Assembly: GCF_017562075.2 (NCBI RefSeq) | Contig: NC_054084.1 | Span: 43,631,197-43,695,196 of the forward strand | DNA: 64,000 nt | Reading direction: 5' to 3' | From: Anopheles merus | Taxonomy: Eukaryota > Arthropoda > Insecta > Diptera > Culicidae | Shown: piece after piece, positions 1 to 13,178 of the stretch | Layout of the letters: each line of letters begins with the position of its first letter | Position numbering within the stretch: position 1 is the first letter of the stretch | Made by a program: the position numbers and the translations under genes | The notes under the pieces: model-generated | Databases searched by the model: none | The model's input: the letters and a program-made list of their open reading frames with translations, nothing else | Told to the model about the DNA's origin: nothing

Positions 1-3000
1 AAAAATCGTGTTCCTCGCACATCTTAGCTAAGGAAACCACAGGGAATATCAACCAGTTTGTGCCGTGATTCTCTTTGAGTTCCACACTTCATTTGCCAAG
101 GAAATAGGGATGCTGCCTCGTGGCCAATAATAGCAGTGCGCGATTGCAAACACAAAAAACCAGCAATGGGTGACCGTCTCGGGTAAAATGAGCTGCATCA
201 TTCCATGGCACTCTACCGGGTACGTTCTGTTGAAACGGAACCGCTTTCGCTTCGACAAATTTCGGCGCACCAACAGGTTCACTGACTTGTGATACCAAAT
301 TCCACCGACGCAGTCCGTACGACAAAAGACAAAGCGATGCGATTTTCTGCGCCGGAATTTCTGCGCAACCAGTCCTCCGTCCGATGTTGTCTCTAAATTG
401 TCTTCCCCTCTACTCTAATGGACAGCGATTGGATTGTGACGAACAACGAGGCATCTTTGGCCAGGGCTGATCATCATGTGCTGCGTGAATCATCGTGACT
501 CATCGTCTGCTGACATTCGATCCTCTCCCATACATCATGTCCCGCTCTTTGCCCAGATAGTCTGCTCCGATTGTGGGAGATGATACGCCACGGTAGGCGA
601 AAGATCCTGTGGGAAACATGTGAGAAATTGGTTTGCCAGAATTAATCTGCGTCACTCCGGTCGCTGAGAGACGACGACGACAACGACGACGACGATGCAG
701 ACGATGATGATTACCTAGACAGAACAGCTACGAAAGCTACTCCCGCATACGTCCCCCACACTGCACTCAACCATGTAGCGCATCTGCGTAGTGCGCAGAT
801 ACCTCTACGGTGTATGTTTCGGCTTGTCGTGGATGCCTGAGAATGCGCGGGACCGGTCCCCACCCTCAACCGTTTGGCACGGTGACGAGGACGCAAATTG
901 AATCTAGCGTGCATACTAATTGCACTTGCCACATGAATAATCTCATCTCGTCATTAATTAATTTCGAACACGCAGAACGCTACACCAGACTGTGCCCTAA
1001 CCACCATTCACCCTGCTCCACCCACCCTCTTCCGTCCGCGTGATGTTTACCCATTCCTGCCCGTTTTGCCGAATCGATGTAGCGAGGTGACCTGACCTGA
1101 TGGTTCGCCTCGCCTGCACACGCTTGGCTGTGGTCGCTATTTTGCGCTACTCAACACTGTAATGGAACATTTCCTCCCGTCTCGGGGATTAGCAGATAAG
1201 ACTTTTGCCATCCGGTTGGCCCCGGTTGGGCTCTCGCGGCCGGGAGATGCGGCCATAAAGTCCGGCAGGGAAACTGCTTGAACGTCTTGATGATCAATTA
1301 AGCCCCCCTATAAACTGCGATGTTGAAGGAAATTAAGTCTTTTGACATTTGAAACATCCTAGACTGATTGAAACAAACGCTGAAAAACGAAACCTGCACC
1401 CAATACGCCCTCGTGGTCCATGTAAAAGGTAGTTAATACTTGTCCAACGCGCCTCGCCGGCTCGTCTTCGCTGCCAACAGCAGCGTGCATCGTCTATCAC
1501 ACGGGCCAGTTCAACGACTACCACGTTTCGCTGCACTCGAAAGGATGCGCACCAGCAGTGCAGGGTAATGTGCGGGCCAACTAAACTGCCTATCTCGGCC
1601 TGCGGACAGATGTTAGCTTGTTAGAATTTGACTGACACTTCGATGGCGCTAACGAACGATGCCCGAACAACGCGTACAATCAGCTGCAGCGCTACACCCG
1701 GCCTAGTGTGCGGAAGCGCAAGAACAGTAATGAGTGGCATAGTTGTCGTAATGATTAGTAATTGTGTTGAGATGCAACGGTGCACTCTTGCTTACACTTC
1801 AATTATTTGGTAATGACTTACATGAAAAAAAAAATTGTAAATTTAGTTTATCTTGTATGCAGTGTAAGGCCAAACTGATCGAGTAAGTGTTAATGTTAAG
1901 GTTTTTCCAGTTCGAGTTTCGAGAAAAATTAGATTGCATCTTATATAATATCAGCAACCCATTTTGCTCCCACACCTGTCATCACATCGTGCTAGCGTTT
2001 GGGCTTCCTTTCCAACCACAGCAACGCCCCCATGCTCCACTTCTGTCGCTCCGCCCTGTTTTCCGATTTCTCATTTCGCATCCAGCCACATACACTTATT
2101 GCACCGAAATTCCCTTCCCATTCCGCAATGATACAATGATTTTAAAGTTGAGTCGCTCGGTATTTTGGCATTGTGCAGCACCCAACCGCTGCCCTTAAGG
2201 TCAGCAAGTGCATAACGTTGCTCGACTTTTAACGCCAAGAAACGACCGAGAAACAAATGGTAGCACCGAAACAAAAACGAGAAACGACAAAAAAAAATCA
2301 ACCAAACACTTCTCACAAAGCAAGACATGGATTGAGCAACAAAAAAAAAACATAGCAAAACAAAACAAAAGTGCCCACGATGTAAAGCCCAGGCAAAGGG
2401 AGAGGACAATAAACCAGCCACATATGCATGTACGTGTGTACCACGGTGGCGTGCGCGGGCAAAGGGATGACAAGAAGCAAATATTTTTATTTATTGTTTT
2501 ATGTTTTATGCTTTTATCTTCGGTGCTGCTGCCACTGCGACGGTCACGGCGCCCTTTCGAAAGACGAAGACCATTCCGCATGCCATGGCGGTGGTAGTTC
2601 TGGTTGGTACGGGAGGGAGGAGCAGCGCCTCTCGCACACAGGAGCTACATCCTTTTGCACTTGCTCGTGGCACTGTGGGGCAACCACGGTACATCATTTA
2701 AGGGCCAGTCACTGTTTTTTTTTTGTTCTCCTTGCTTTGTTCCTTCCATTGTACTCCTCCAGCTCCAGCGCGAAAGGAGCGCGTGTGAGTGTGCTGAAAA
2801 TTATCTCCCTTCCTGCTTCGTGCGATCTCCTCCGTAAGCAAACTCATCTTCTCTTATTGATATCATATTGTCTGCATTGCGCTGCTGCAATTTTCACGTC
2901 CGTTGCCTGGACGATGGTGCCAGCTCACACTCACCAAAACGAAAGCAGTACGGATTCCGCGATTGTGGTGTTATTTTCACATTCACCCGGATTGGAAGAG

Positions 3001-6000
3001 CGTTGGAAGCGGGCTATGATGAGGGATTCGGTTGCACTCCGCCAACTGTGGGTACTACCTTTTATATATCCTTGAAATATGTATACGCTATCGAACACAG
3101 ACAATTGGTTACGTCCGAAACGGGGGCTCCGATTGCCACTTGTATTTGCGTCCGTTGTTAAGTAATAAAGAATAAAACCCCATCGAGAGTACGTGGTTAA
3201 ACACCGCGCGCGAGAGAGATAGAGAGGGTGAAAAGAGAATTGTCAACTAAAATATCGTGTCCCCATCTGGAAGGGTGTGGACGACGAGTAAACGTGATTT
3301 TATGTCAACGATCGCAGTCATTGCGGCATCTGACAAACCTCTGCATATCAACATATGCTCGCAGCCACCCAGCGACGGGATGGCATGGCGGGACGATGAA
3401 GGAGAATTTATTTTCAATAAATTTTACGATTACGTTGCACATTTTACATCGATAACGAATCAATAGATGAATAATTTACACTCTCGTATTTGATTTTTAT
3501 TACTGCATGAAGGTGCTACTTCTTATTGAACTGCGTTTTAAGACAAAACTTTTCCGTCTCCGGTTTTTTTTTGCTGTTGTCATTTTTTGTGTTTACTGCA
3601 AATCGAAACCAACGAGCTATAACCTGCTTTGATGATTCTCCTGATTTGATGGTGAGTTTGAAATAAAACCTCCCTAACGAGCAGTGCAGTACGTATTATT
3701 GCTGAATGAAGTTTGGCTTTAGAAGATGGTATTTGATTTATTGGGTTAACAGCTTTTACTGTGTTGGGTGATAACTAACGAGGAGACCATACGCGGATTG
3801 TGAAATGTTCAACTTCATGCAGTTTTTCAACACCTATTTTAAGCCTTTTTTATAAACAACTCCTTGCATACCACACTGATCAAAACAAATCAAATCCTGG
3901 CGTTTATTAATTAAATCTGCTATCAGTTGAATCATGCTGCACCGGCGAATTAACTCTTGCCAGATCTAAAGTAAGCGCCAAACTCCGTTTTGCCCATATC
4001 ACGGTTCTGTTCGCTAGAATGGAAAATCGTTTGTACGCAGCCCGGGCGTGCAAAATGGTCAGATATAAATCATACCCAGCCGACTGGCCAAGACTGACAG
4101 GCTTTGTGACAGGCGTGCTCTTAAAGTGTCGGTCGAGAAAGTTTGCGACAACCCACGAGAAACTTGGTGCCAAACGGTTGTCCACGCCTCGGGGCCGGAA
4201 TGGGCTGCACACTGCTTGGACGGAGATGGGGAAAATCTCTACTGCCTGCTGGTGCTATAATCTGTTTCCCCTTCTCCGCCCAAAAACGTTCGCCATTTCG
4301 CACGACTGATTATCTGGCCGTTGGATCCAACGCAGCAATAGGGCCGGAGTGTGTTCCTTTGCCAAAAACTAGCCTAGCGAAAGCGAAAGCAATAAAATTA
4401 AAAATATATCGTCCTTAACATTCAACTTTGCCTGTCAACAGCATTACCCTGCTTGGCCGTACGCTCCAACCCTTGAGCCCGCACTGCTGGGTTCAAGTTT
4501 TTTGGAAGCTATTTTGTCCGAGCTCATTTGCTCTATGGCTCAAATCCTTCCCCCCGTCTCCTTACACATCAACCAATTTCATTAAATGGAGGCGCATGGT
4601 CACCCACGGCCAGTCCCGATTCGGATGATGAAGATGGCGAATGTATTTATTTATTCCAGGGTCAGAAGAAGAAAACACGCCACATAAAGTGTGCCACGCT
4701 TCCAAACAATAAAAGCGAGTTCAGTTAATTTCGGTCTACTCAAGTTTTGACGCTTAATAATGCAAAAAAAAAATGCTGGGCGTATTAGAATGCATAAATT
4801 GTTTCACTAAAGAGTTGTCATTATCTTTTGATCCGCTCATGTTCAGTGTATCTATGTAAAACACAGTATCAGGAGAAAAAACGTAACACGAAACTTGAAA
4901 ACTGTGGCCCAGCGGTGCTAAGCAGCAAAAAAAGAGTCGATAGCATCACTTATAACCAAACGACAGAAAGGAGAACTAAATCTTGCTGCCCATCATCCGC
5001 TTTAGGCTTGCGACCAGTGCCGAGACACTCTCCGGTACAGTATAAATCAAAATGCAAATGGTCCCCCGGGAATGATAAATTGAGACGACTCTGTTACACC
5101 CTACTGAATGTCCACCAACTTTGCCATTTCGGCTCGAAAGTATTACAGCAGCTGAACCCGGTTGCTCATCTGACACAACCGCAACGAACCCAACACTCGT
5201 TCTCGCTCCTACTTTTTGTACATAGTTAAACATTTTCGATGCGAAATATTGTTCATGTTTTATAACATTTTATTTCTGCGAGCTGCTACTTTTTTTGGTT
5301 CCGTATTTTTAAAGATCAACTCGATTTAGTTTCCAAACAAGAAATTGACCACTGTTCTTGCTCCTTTTGTACTCCCAGCATCACGGGCAACATTAAGTTT
5401 CGGAATCTATGCTTTAAGCAGCATCGCCAACTTTATCGGTATGCCCTTTGTTGCCCCAATTGACCACGCTCTGACGCCGTCGTTCGGGTTGAACGATTTT
5501 CCAGTTTCTACTCTTTTTTTCTCTCTCCATGCTTTTACTATTGTTTGCACACCACCACCTTACAGTCATGGGTTTTCGCGATCTAGACAAAACCTTTTTA
5601 TCATGCTTATGCTATGTGTTTTTTGCATCGACGCCACGCTCTAACGCACATCAACACTTGGTTTGTTTTTATTTATTACTTTTTTTCCTATTGCTGCTGA
5701 CATATATACTTCCTTTCCTGGGGAACGCCTCCGGGTTTGTTTGCACTTTTTGTTTTGTTTACTCTTTTCCTGTTTAGCGTTTTTCTTTACAACGAGATTT
5801 CTTATACTGTCATTTGGCATGGTATCAAATGCAAATGTGAAACAAATTTCTTGGCAAACCATTCAATTTTTGCATAGTGGAGACTGTAGTGTAAGCAAGG
5901 TATGATAGTTTTACTATTTAAATTTGTTGTATAATTTCAAAACAATTTTCGTATACGTAAAAATATCCATTTATTGCTATCTTGCATCATGCCATATGGA

Positions 6001-9000
6001 TTCCTACATCCCTGTAAATTTAAACCAATCTTCATGTGATACTATCCAAATTTGAGCACTAGGCTTGCACTTTTCAACGGTAGAACATCGCAACCATAAA
6101 TCTAAAACAAATTTATCTAAATCAAGTACTGCATTGACAAACATTCACGTCCTACAGCAGCTAATCCTTGGCTGCATGATCCAGCCTTAGCAGTCGCTCC
6201 TGCACCTTCATCGAGTCCTTTTTGTGCCAATCGCTCAAAATCACAACTCACTGCAGTCATTATTCATCCCGAGCCAATCGCCGGGAGACACACAATAAAG
6301 ATCGTTGCACGTGTGCATCGTTGCCATCATCAGGTCAGCATACGATGATGGTTGAGCTCATCCAGTGCTTCTGTTGTGATTGCAAAAAGGAAAAAAAAAC
6401 ATCAGCATACATCATCGTCACCAACGAAGGAGGATGGAACTGCAAAGCAAGGGGAGAGAAAATTACAATCGCCACCACACCGAAGCAAAATGATCCCCAG
6501 AAATCAAGGGGCCATTTGTTCAGGCAAGTGAATGTCAGACGGTTACGGCGTAGAGAGTTCGATCAAGAGTCTGTAAAGTTATTTGCTGTCGAACTGACCC
6601 ATGTGAAGCCTCCGAAAATGAGATGCTTCTGGTTGATCGAGACCATACACGCTCTGCACCCTTCTATTCTGCTGGGCTAGTCTTTCTTTCTCTTCGGCCA
6701 GCTCACTGTGCCGAACCGTCACCCTCTTTTTGCAAACACCGTCGCATCGTTTATCAAAAAGCATTATGATACCTCACAGTCGGCTCTGGCGAAGATGAGG
6801 TGGGAGTGGCAAAAGGAGCAAACCCTGTGTCGTTGTTGCGATCCTTGCCATGGCTGCCGGGCACTGCGGCCACGATGCGTGTATGAACGTGTAATTATCT
6901 CTAGCGGTTCCGACGATTCCCCGTCTCAGCATACCATCCATTGCCCAAGGGTCGACTGCGGTACATCAACCTGTCGTTCGCGGACCAGCCTGACGGTCAT
7001 TGCAGCGACGCGAAAGCCGTTCGTTGCCGCCAAGCGAGACAATGCGTTCGAAGTGGTTTTGCCCACTTTATCAACGCCAGCATCGACAGCTACGAATTTG
7101 TATGCTTTTCTCCCTACTCCTACTCCGTTGCGTGCTTATTATTATTATTTTTGGAGACCTTGCCCGCATCCCAACGCAGTATCGTTTGGTCGGAGGGTAG
7201 AAGAACGCCAATGTCCTACACAAAAAACAGACACATACTCATGCCGTACCTTTTCATGCTTTCATGAGGAGCGGTTATCTGCCTCCCACACCACCCAAAC
7301 AAGAAAGAAAGTATAAAAAATGGGGATAGCCAGGAGTAGCGAAATGAAGATGAAACAAGCCACCGAACAACGGAAGAAAATGATGGAGCCTTACGGCCAT
7401 CGGCATCAATTTTCTCCGTCTCTGTCTTGGAACAAGTGCTCCACGTTTGATCGTAGCTTTCACACCAACAGCTGTCCTCGAAATGTTTCGTGTTGCATGA
7501 TCAACTGCTTTGTTTTCATCTTATCGGTCAATTCATTCCCTTTTGTTGGTAGGTTTTACACATGGCTATGTGTGTACCCAGTACTACAGGTGAAAGGTAC
7601 TCGAATGAATCCGTCTAAGAACTATACCCAAGTCATTATTATCACAGGGAAAATAAGAATTCGATCACGTTTTCCAAAATATACGATCGACCGTAATTAT
7701 GAAACCTTGCCACTTACACACACATATATACGTGGCACAATAACTCGATTTGAATGTATGAATACAGCATGCATGCTCAAGATCGCAGACGATATCATCC
7801 GCGCTTACCACCATTTGCGAGAGCCTATAAAGGATGGCGCCTAAATTATGGTTATGTGCCAACCACAACGTTAAAGACGCGGTTCTATTGGCTCTTCACC
7901 CTCTACAACGGTAATGGTGGAGCTTGAGATGCAGCCATGGCCACCTGAAAGCCACGGAGTCAAGTGTAATCGTGAAGTACAAACACATTACCATGATAAA
8001 GCCTCTTATGATAATATTTAATCATTAAATGTTTCCCAAAAGCGTTTCATACTTAGGGGAACAAATCAAGGAGAAGCAAACAGAATGTTCTAGCGTGGCG
8101 TCGAAGTGATGAAGCAGAATCTGTCAAAAAAGACTCTGTTGAACTCTGGACGAGTGAGAATAAGATTTTTGTGTCTATTAACGAAGCAGAATCGTGTTGT
8201 CTAGCTTGTTTGGTATGGATGGGAAACAATTTGCTAGTGTGGGAGTAAAATACCTCTTGCAATTTAGAATGGAAACGTAAGCACACGTTATTTACGGAAG
8301 CAGAACGAAGATGGAAGGCGAGCGTTTAAGAGGAAACAAGTACCATTGAGCCGGATGCATACCGAACTTACGTTGTTGTGTGTGTGCATGTTTGGTGGAC
8401 CTTTTTGACTTCCTCACCAATGTTATTGTTTCTATGCTGTAGGTGTAAAATTTGTGATAAGTGACTCTGCATTAAGGTGGCTTTGTAGAATTTATTTGTG
8501 TTTGTACGTCTAAATATGTGTATTTAATCTAACGCTTAAGTGGTGATTGATTTTCGCTCGGTATTTTGGTGTGAACTGTGACATATTTCAAAAATGATGC
8601 CAAGCGATGTCAATGTATGAAGCTGATTTACAACAAAATGCGATTACCAATTCCACATACGTAGATAATTCGTCTTCTGATTCCGGTGCTTAGTGCAACC
8701 ACCTCACGATGAGAGAAAAGTCATACTTTTCTCACCTAATTAACCGGATTTCTTTCCTTCCCGACCAATCGTCGGCGTTTATCACGATTTCTTTTATCAT
8801 GAACCGTTCCTCCTACATCAGCGTGTTTCTTCCCGAACCGTCATTAAAACGCGTTTCTCCAACAGTTTCCTCGAGTCTGATTGAAGCTCACGACCACACT
8901 GGTTGTCTTGCTTCTTATCTAGCAAGTGAGACAAAAACCTGTACCTGCCACCTGCCGGGATTTCGGGGACTAGAATAACTTAATTATTTTAATTCCCACA

Positions 9001-9500
9001 ATTAAAATATTGGCCTAATTCTCTAATTTACCGCCCCGACGTGAGTTCGATAGACAATAAAAGTCGCATCGAAACTGTTCGAAAGCTAGAAACGCTTCCA
9101 CCACTACCATCACCAATCGGACAGGCGGCATCGTTTGTGCTAGGTGTTTGGTAATGGTGCGTTTTGTTAGGCGCTCTTTCAATCACAGGCGAGTTCCCAG
9201 CTTATGTATTCTATTTTTTTGGTTTTCTTTTCGTAACAAAATCAAAATTATTTCTTTCCCCAAACTGCCCCGATCAGTTGACTGATCATCCAGGCTTAGG
9301 AATAACTTTTTATGGTCCCTTAATTTGTCCTGCTTTTCCAATATGTGCGCCACGAGCCGGCAGAAGAAGACGAAACAATCAACCTAATGAGAATGTTCGA
9401 TCTAATCGGCCGATAATGATGATCGCTCAGCGACCATTTATCGATGGCTTCCTACGCGCAGTCGCACCTTTCCAACGATACTAACTAATTCCTACCTACC
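1..9500. other. Non-coding DNA upstream of the klu exon, probably intron
   Basis: No reading frame here resembles a known protein; the longest open frames are compositionally random and overlap one another on both strands. Because the downstream exon starts at a splice acceptor, at least the right-hand part should be intron of the klu transcript. I could not identify a donor site or 5' exon with support. Visible structure is a short GAC/GAT trinucleotide run near 670-711, GA-rich sequence near 3209-3229, and AT-rich blocks near 5.9-6.1, 8.4-8.7 and 9.0 kb. Moderately GC-rich blocks at about 2.4-3.1 and 6.7-7.3 kb could be enhancers, but nothing in the sequence proves it. Confidence 0.5.
670..711. 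repeat. GAC/GAT trinucleotide microsatellite
   Basis: An imperfect run of GAC units grades into GAT units. It is not in a supported reading frame. Confidence 0.8.
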
Positions 9501-9519
9501 TTTTCTCATTCGTTTCAGA
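9501..9519 (+). other. Splice acceptor before the klu exon
   Basis: A pyrimidine-rich stretch ends in TTTCAG with AG at 9517-9518, so the exon would begin at 9519. The frame of the zinc-finger protein is open through this junction and back to an in-frame TAA at 9486-9488. If spliced here in phase 0, seven extra codons (IDALGSF) would precede the TTG at 9540 and join the upstream exon. The site fits a transcript in which this large exon follows an intron, but the donor was not found. Confidence 0.65.
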
Positions 9520-9575
9520 TCGATGCCCTTGGTAGTTTCTTGATCCACCGGCACTATCACAGAACGACAGACCTA

Positions 9576-10400
9576 ATGACTATGGCGGATGGCGGTTATG
9601 ACCCAATGGGGCACATCCAAACGGGTCGTCCACACGCGTACTACCTGTACCAGGCGGCAGCGGCTGCTCTGGAACAGCAGCATCAACAGCACCAGCAACA
9701 GCAGCAGCAACAGCAGCAGCAGCATCAACAGCAGCAGCATCAGCAGCAGCTGCAGGACCAATCCGGCGATGAGCAGGTTGCTTCACGGTCCCGCCCAGCT
9801 TCAAACGATGGACACGAGAACAACAACAACCTGCCCGCAGCAGCCAACAACAATCTGTTCCGCTCGGAGCAGAAGAAGCACAAGCGGAAACGACTGTCGG
9901 CCGTGCTGGACAAGCTGCACAACGGTAGCGGTACGGTGGTGAACCACAACAACAACAACGTCGGAGAAGCGCAAAACTTCAAGGTCAAATGTACCGATTC
10001 GCGCTCGAGCGCAGAAGATTCGGCCGAAGACGTGTTCCCATACTCTGCAAGCCCTCGCATCAGCATCAGCCCACTGCGATTGAGCGAAGTGGACGAGAAC
10101 AACCCGCTGCGGGCCACTCACCAGCAGCATGCACTACCTCAGGATCAACAACTGCCATCGCCCTCGCAGCTTCCCCGTCAAACCAAGCTGGACGCTTCCC
10201 CGCAGCAACCGGCGTTGCCACTGCAGCCGTCACAGATCAAGCAGGAGGATCAGCAGTACCTGTACAAGCAGCTCCAGTACTTCAACCCGCTCGCCCTGTT
10301 CAACTATCTCCCGGAACCGACCAAGCTGCTCTACCAAGAGTTTGCGCGTCAGCGTAGCCATTCCGACTCCGATCTGCAGCTTCAGCAGCTCCAGCAGCAA

Positions 10401-10440
<40 letters not shown>

Positions 10441-11120
10441 AACAAACTCAGCTGAATCCACCCAAGAAAAAGAAGTCGAGCCATTCGGGGCGACCATCGC
10501 AACGTCCACCGACGTCCAGCAGTCGAAGCAGCAACGCCAGCAGTAGCAGTGGCCAGCAGGATCCACAGGAGCAGCCGCTGGATTTGTCCATGAAGTCGCC
10601 CTCGCTACTAGACTCGCCTAGTCTACTCGTCACCACTGTGATCAAGGAGGAGCCGCAGTTGGCCGACAGCCCACCGCCAGACTCCCCTCTGCCGCCCGTT
10701 TCGATCGGACAGAAGCTGCTCCTGAAGCGGGAAGACATGCAGGACATCCGCCGGTCGCCCGCTTTCGAGCATCTCAACGGCCATGGCCCGCCCGGCTTCA
10801 ATCTGAACGTTTCGCCCGTGGTGGAAGAAATGCCGCCCGGATCGGACGTTGCCTACATGTGCCCGGTGTGCGGTCAGCTGTTCTCGCTACAGGACCGGCT
10901 CGCGAAACACATGGCCTCCCGGCACAAGAGCCGCACCGGGGCAACCGACATCACCAAATCCTACATGTGCGAGGTGTGCCAACGATCGTTCGCCCGATCC
11001 GACATGCTGACGCGCCACATGCGTCTGCACACGGGTGTCAAGCCGTACTCGTGCAAAGTGTGTGGCCAAATCTTCTCCCGCTCGGACCATCTCTCCACCC
11101 ATCAGCGGACGCACACCGGC

Positions 11121-11158
<38 letters not shown>

Positions 11159-11390
11159 GTGCCGCCGGGACATGATCACGCGTCATATGCGCACGCACAC
11201 GCGCTACGAATCACAGCGAGGCGGCGGCAGTGGAGGAGGCTCCAGCGGAGGCAGCACCAGCCCCTCGATGGACCAGAAGCCGATACTGTTGCCGATGGTG
11301 GGCATGAGCACGGGCCGTGCCATCAAGAAGGAGTCCGGCTTTGGAGGTGTTGGCGGTGGGTTCGTCCTTGAGGCAAAGACTGAATCGTAA
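9576..11390 (+). CDS. klu: Klumpfuss-like Egr/WT1-family C2H2 zinc-finger transcription factor
   Basis: Encodes 604 residues from the first in-frame ATG; the stop is TAA at 11388. The family product is a nuclear DNA-binding factor; in Drosophila, Klumpfuss acts in neuroblast identity, sensory-organ and programmed-cell-death decisions. Counting from this ATG, four C2H2 fingers lie at residues 429-450, 465-485, 493-513 and 521-541. Fingers 2 and 3 carry the RSDMLTRH and RSDHLSTH helices typical of Egr/WT1 relatives. Fingers 2-4 are joined by TGVKPY and TGEKPY linkers, whereas finger 1 is set apart by a longer spacer, as in Klumpfuss. PLDLS at 334-338 is a canonical CtBP co-repressor motif. Basic clusters near 100-106 and 297-300 could be nuclear localisation signals. 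IKQE (221) and IKEE (356) fit SUMOylation consensus. Glutamine/histidine tracts lie at 34-58 and 273-290, and the tail is Gly/Ser-rich. The second ATG (9582) has the better Kozak context (A at -3, G at +4). The frame is open upstream through the splice acceptor, so additional N-terminal residues from another exon are possible. Drosophila Klu is longer (about 750 residues). Confidence 0.9.
9675..9755 (+). repeat. CAG/CAA/CAT repeat encoding a Gln/His-rich tract in klu
   Basis: Mixed CAG, CAA and CAT codons encode an opa-like Gln/His tract near the N terminus. The codon mixture argues for some purifying of slippage, but length polymorphism is likely. Confidence 0.9.
10377..10445 (+). repeat. 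CAG/CAA repeat encoding polyglutamine in klu
   Basis: An interrupted CAG/CAA array that includes 18 consecutive Gln codons just before a PPKKKK basic patch. CAA interruptions are distributed through it. Confidence 0.9.
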
Positions 11391-12640
11391 AGATGCACGC
11401 GACACATCCAGGCTCGCGCGCTTCGATTGACTATGGTCGTGTAGTTCCAGCTGTGTAGACGCTAGTTCCTCGCTAGACATGTGTGTGTGTGTAAATTGTG
11501 GTTTCATAATATCTTTTCCTTAGTGTGTATGTATCGTTGCCGATGGCAGGTATGGCCTCACTAGAGTTGGAAACACAGCGTTTTTACAAAATGTTAGACT
11601 CTCAATGGTTGTGACTGATAGTCCCCAAAGCCAGGAAAAGGTAGCTCAGCAGGTGACGGCTTTGTTATATGTTTAGCTCGTTGTATTGCCCTATCAGGCT
11701 CATCATTCCCCCCTTTACAAAACGTTCATTCTAGAGATTTCAACAACACACCGTTTCATTATGATTTCATGCTCAGTTGGGGATATCATTCCTTGAAAGC
11801 GTTGCAAACGAAAGGTAGTTAAAGAGTGTCTATATGCTAGATCAACTCGGGCACACATCCCGTCTCTTCGTCTTTTGGATATTTCGGTTCGTTAGATAGA
11901 GTTCAAGCAAACGAGGTTACACATTATCTTCACAAAAATATTCCCAAAAACCTATCGGTAGTACTGTAGCCAAGCAGGAAGAGCAATAGGTTGCACCATT
12001 TGTGAGCAAAGAAATGAAGAAAAAGAACGCCTTAAAAATAAGCATGACAACCCATGTGCCTTATTCGATATGGGAACTACACAGCAACCTGCAAACCTGT
12101 AGCCGAGTGGAATACGTAGCGCCAACACTCCACACAAGTAGTCCATTTAGAACAGAATAGAACAGAAGCTCAGTACAGTAGTGTTGAACGGAAAAAGAAT
12201 ATCTCTCTACACCGATTGTTATAAAGCGAAGTAAGTAACGATCTTGTAAGTGTTGCTACCAACAACGGAAAGAGCATTAGCTCATGTAACACGTAGCATG
12301 CATTGCACGTAGGTACAAAACTTACACCGCCCCGATGGAAATGGGACCATTCCTAACCCAAAACACATAGTGCACGAAGCAAAGCTAGAAACTATAGAAC
12401 CGCATCGTGGTCATTCAGTAGCGCGCTAACAGCAGTAGCAAAAAACCCCAACAACTCCTCGCCCATCAACCGATTCCTCTTGCAACTCTTCGGGACTTTT
12501 TTTTTTTTGGAATCATTACCGTGTCGCGCCCTCTGCTGCAGGAATGGTTCAGTTGGGCTTCAAAACTACCGCATGATCTTAATTTAAATTTTCAATCATG
12601 CAAATTGAATATTAAACCCTCTACCCTCTACGTAGTACCA
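11391..12640 (+). other. klu: Proximal 3' UTR of klu (inferred)
   Basis: Immediately follows the klu stop. It is AT-rich and A-biased on the + strand, with no open frame of interest. An ATTAAA-type signal occurs near 12611, at the end of an AT-rich stretch, and could be a proximal poly(A) site. No transcript evidence is available from the sequence alone. Confidence 0.45.
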
Positions 12641-13158
12641 CCCCGTCTGTCACGTCCTGTTCCTTACGTCTTGTCTGGTCCCGCTTGTGCAATTTCTTAA
12701 GCACATTTTCTTGAACAAAGCACTGCAATATGGGTTTCCGCCTTTCGTCCGTCTCCTTTTTTTTTTTTAAATGCCGGCAACCTTCGTGCTTGCACCGGGT
12801 TGCAATTTTCATTTTCCACCCGCAAAACAATACGCGGAAGGAAAACATTCTCCACTCCCTTTTGCCCTTCCATCTGGCCTGCAACTGTCGACGGTAATGG
12901 ACATAATTAGTGCCGGAGTTTCATCAGGGCGAGCTGAAAGTTGCCGCCCTCACTGCAGACGAAAGCATAGTTGCAGGAAGTAGGCCCACGCGAACACGAC
13001 AAAGCGAAGCTCCTTGCGAGTTGGCGGTCGATATGAAACTAACAAGTAATCGTGTACGCTAATGGTGGGGGGCGCGTTTAAATGTAGGTGGATCATGCAA
13101 CGGGATCATGGAACAGTGCTGAACGCTATTTGTTGCAACATCGAAGCATCAGCTGAAC

Positions 13159-13178
13159 TTATTATTATTATTATTATT
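13159..13178. repeat. (TTA)n microsatellite
   Basis: A perfect TTA trinucleotide run of about six and a half units, in non-coding DNA. Confidence 0.85.

Noticed and set aside
4488..4502. GGGTTCAAG sequence resembling a tRNA B box
   Set aside because: No A box at the right distance and no cloverleaf folding around it.
6708..7316. Overlapping frames of 202 and 108 codons left of klu
   Set aside because: Checked as possible upstream klu exons. No similarity, no donor in the required phase, and Tyr/Pro-rich low-complexity tails.
9573..10566. Long open frames antisense and out of frame within the klu exon (poly-Leu, poly-Ala, poly-Ser)
   Set aside because: They are shadows of CAG/CAA repeats. 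The klu frame carries the conserved zinc fingers.
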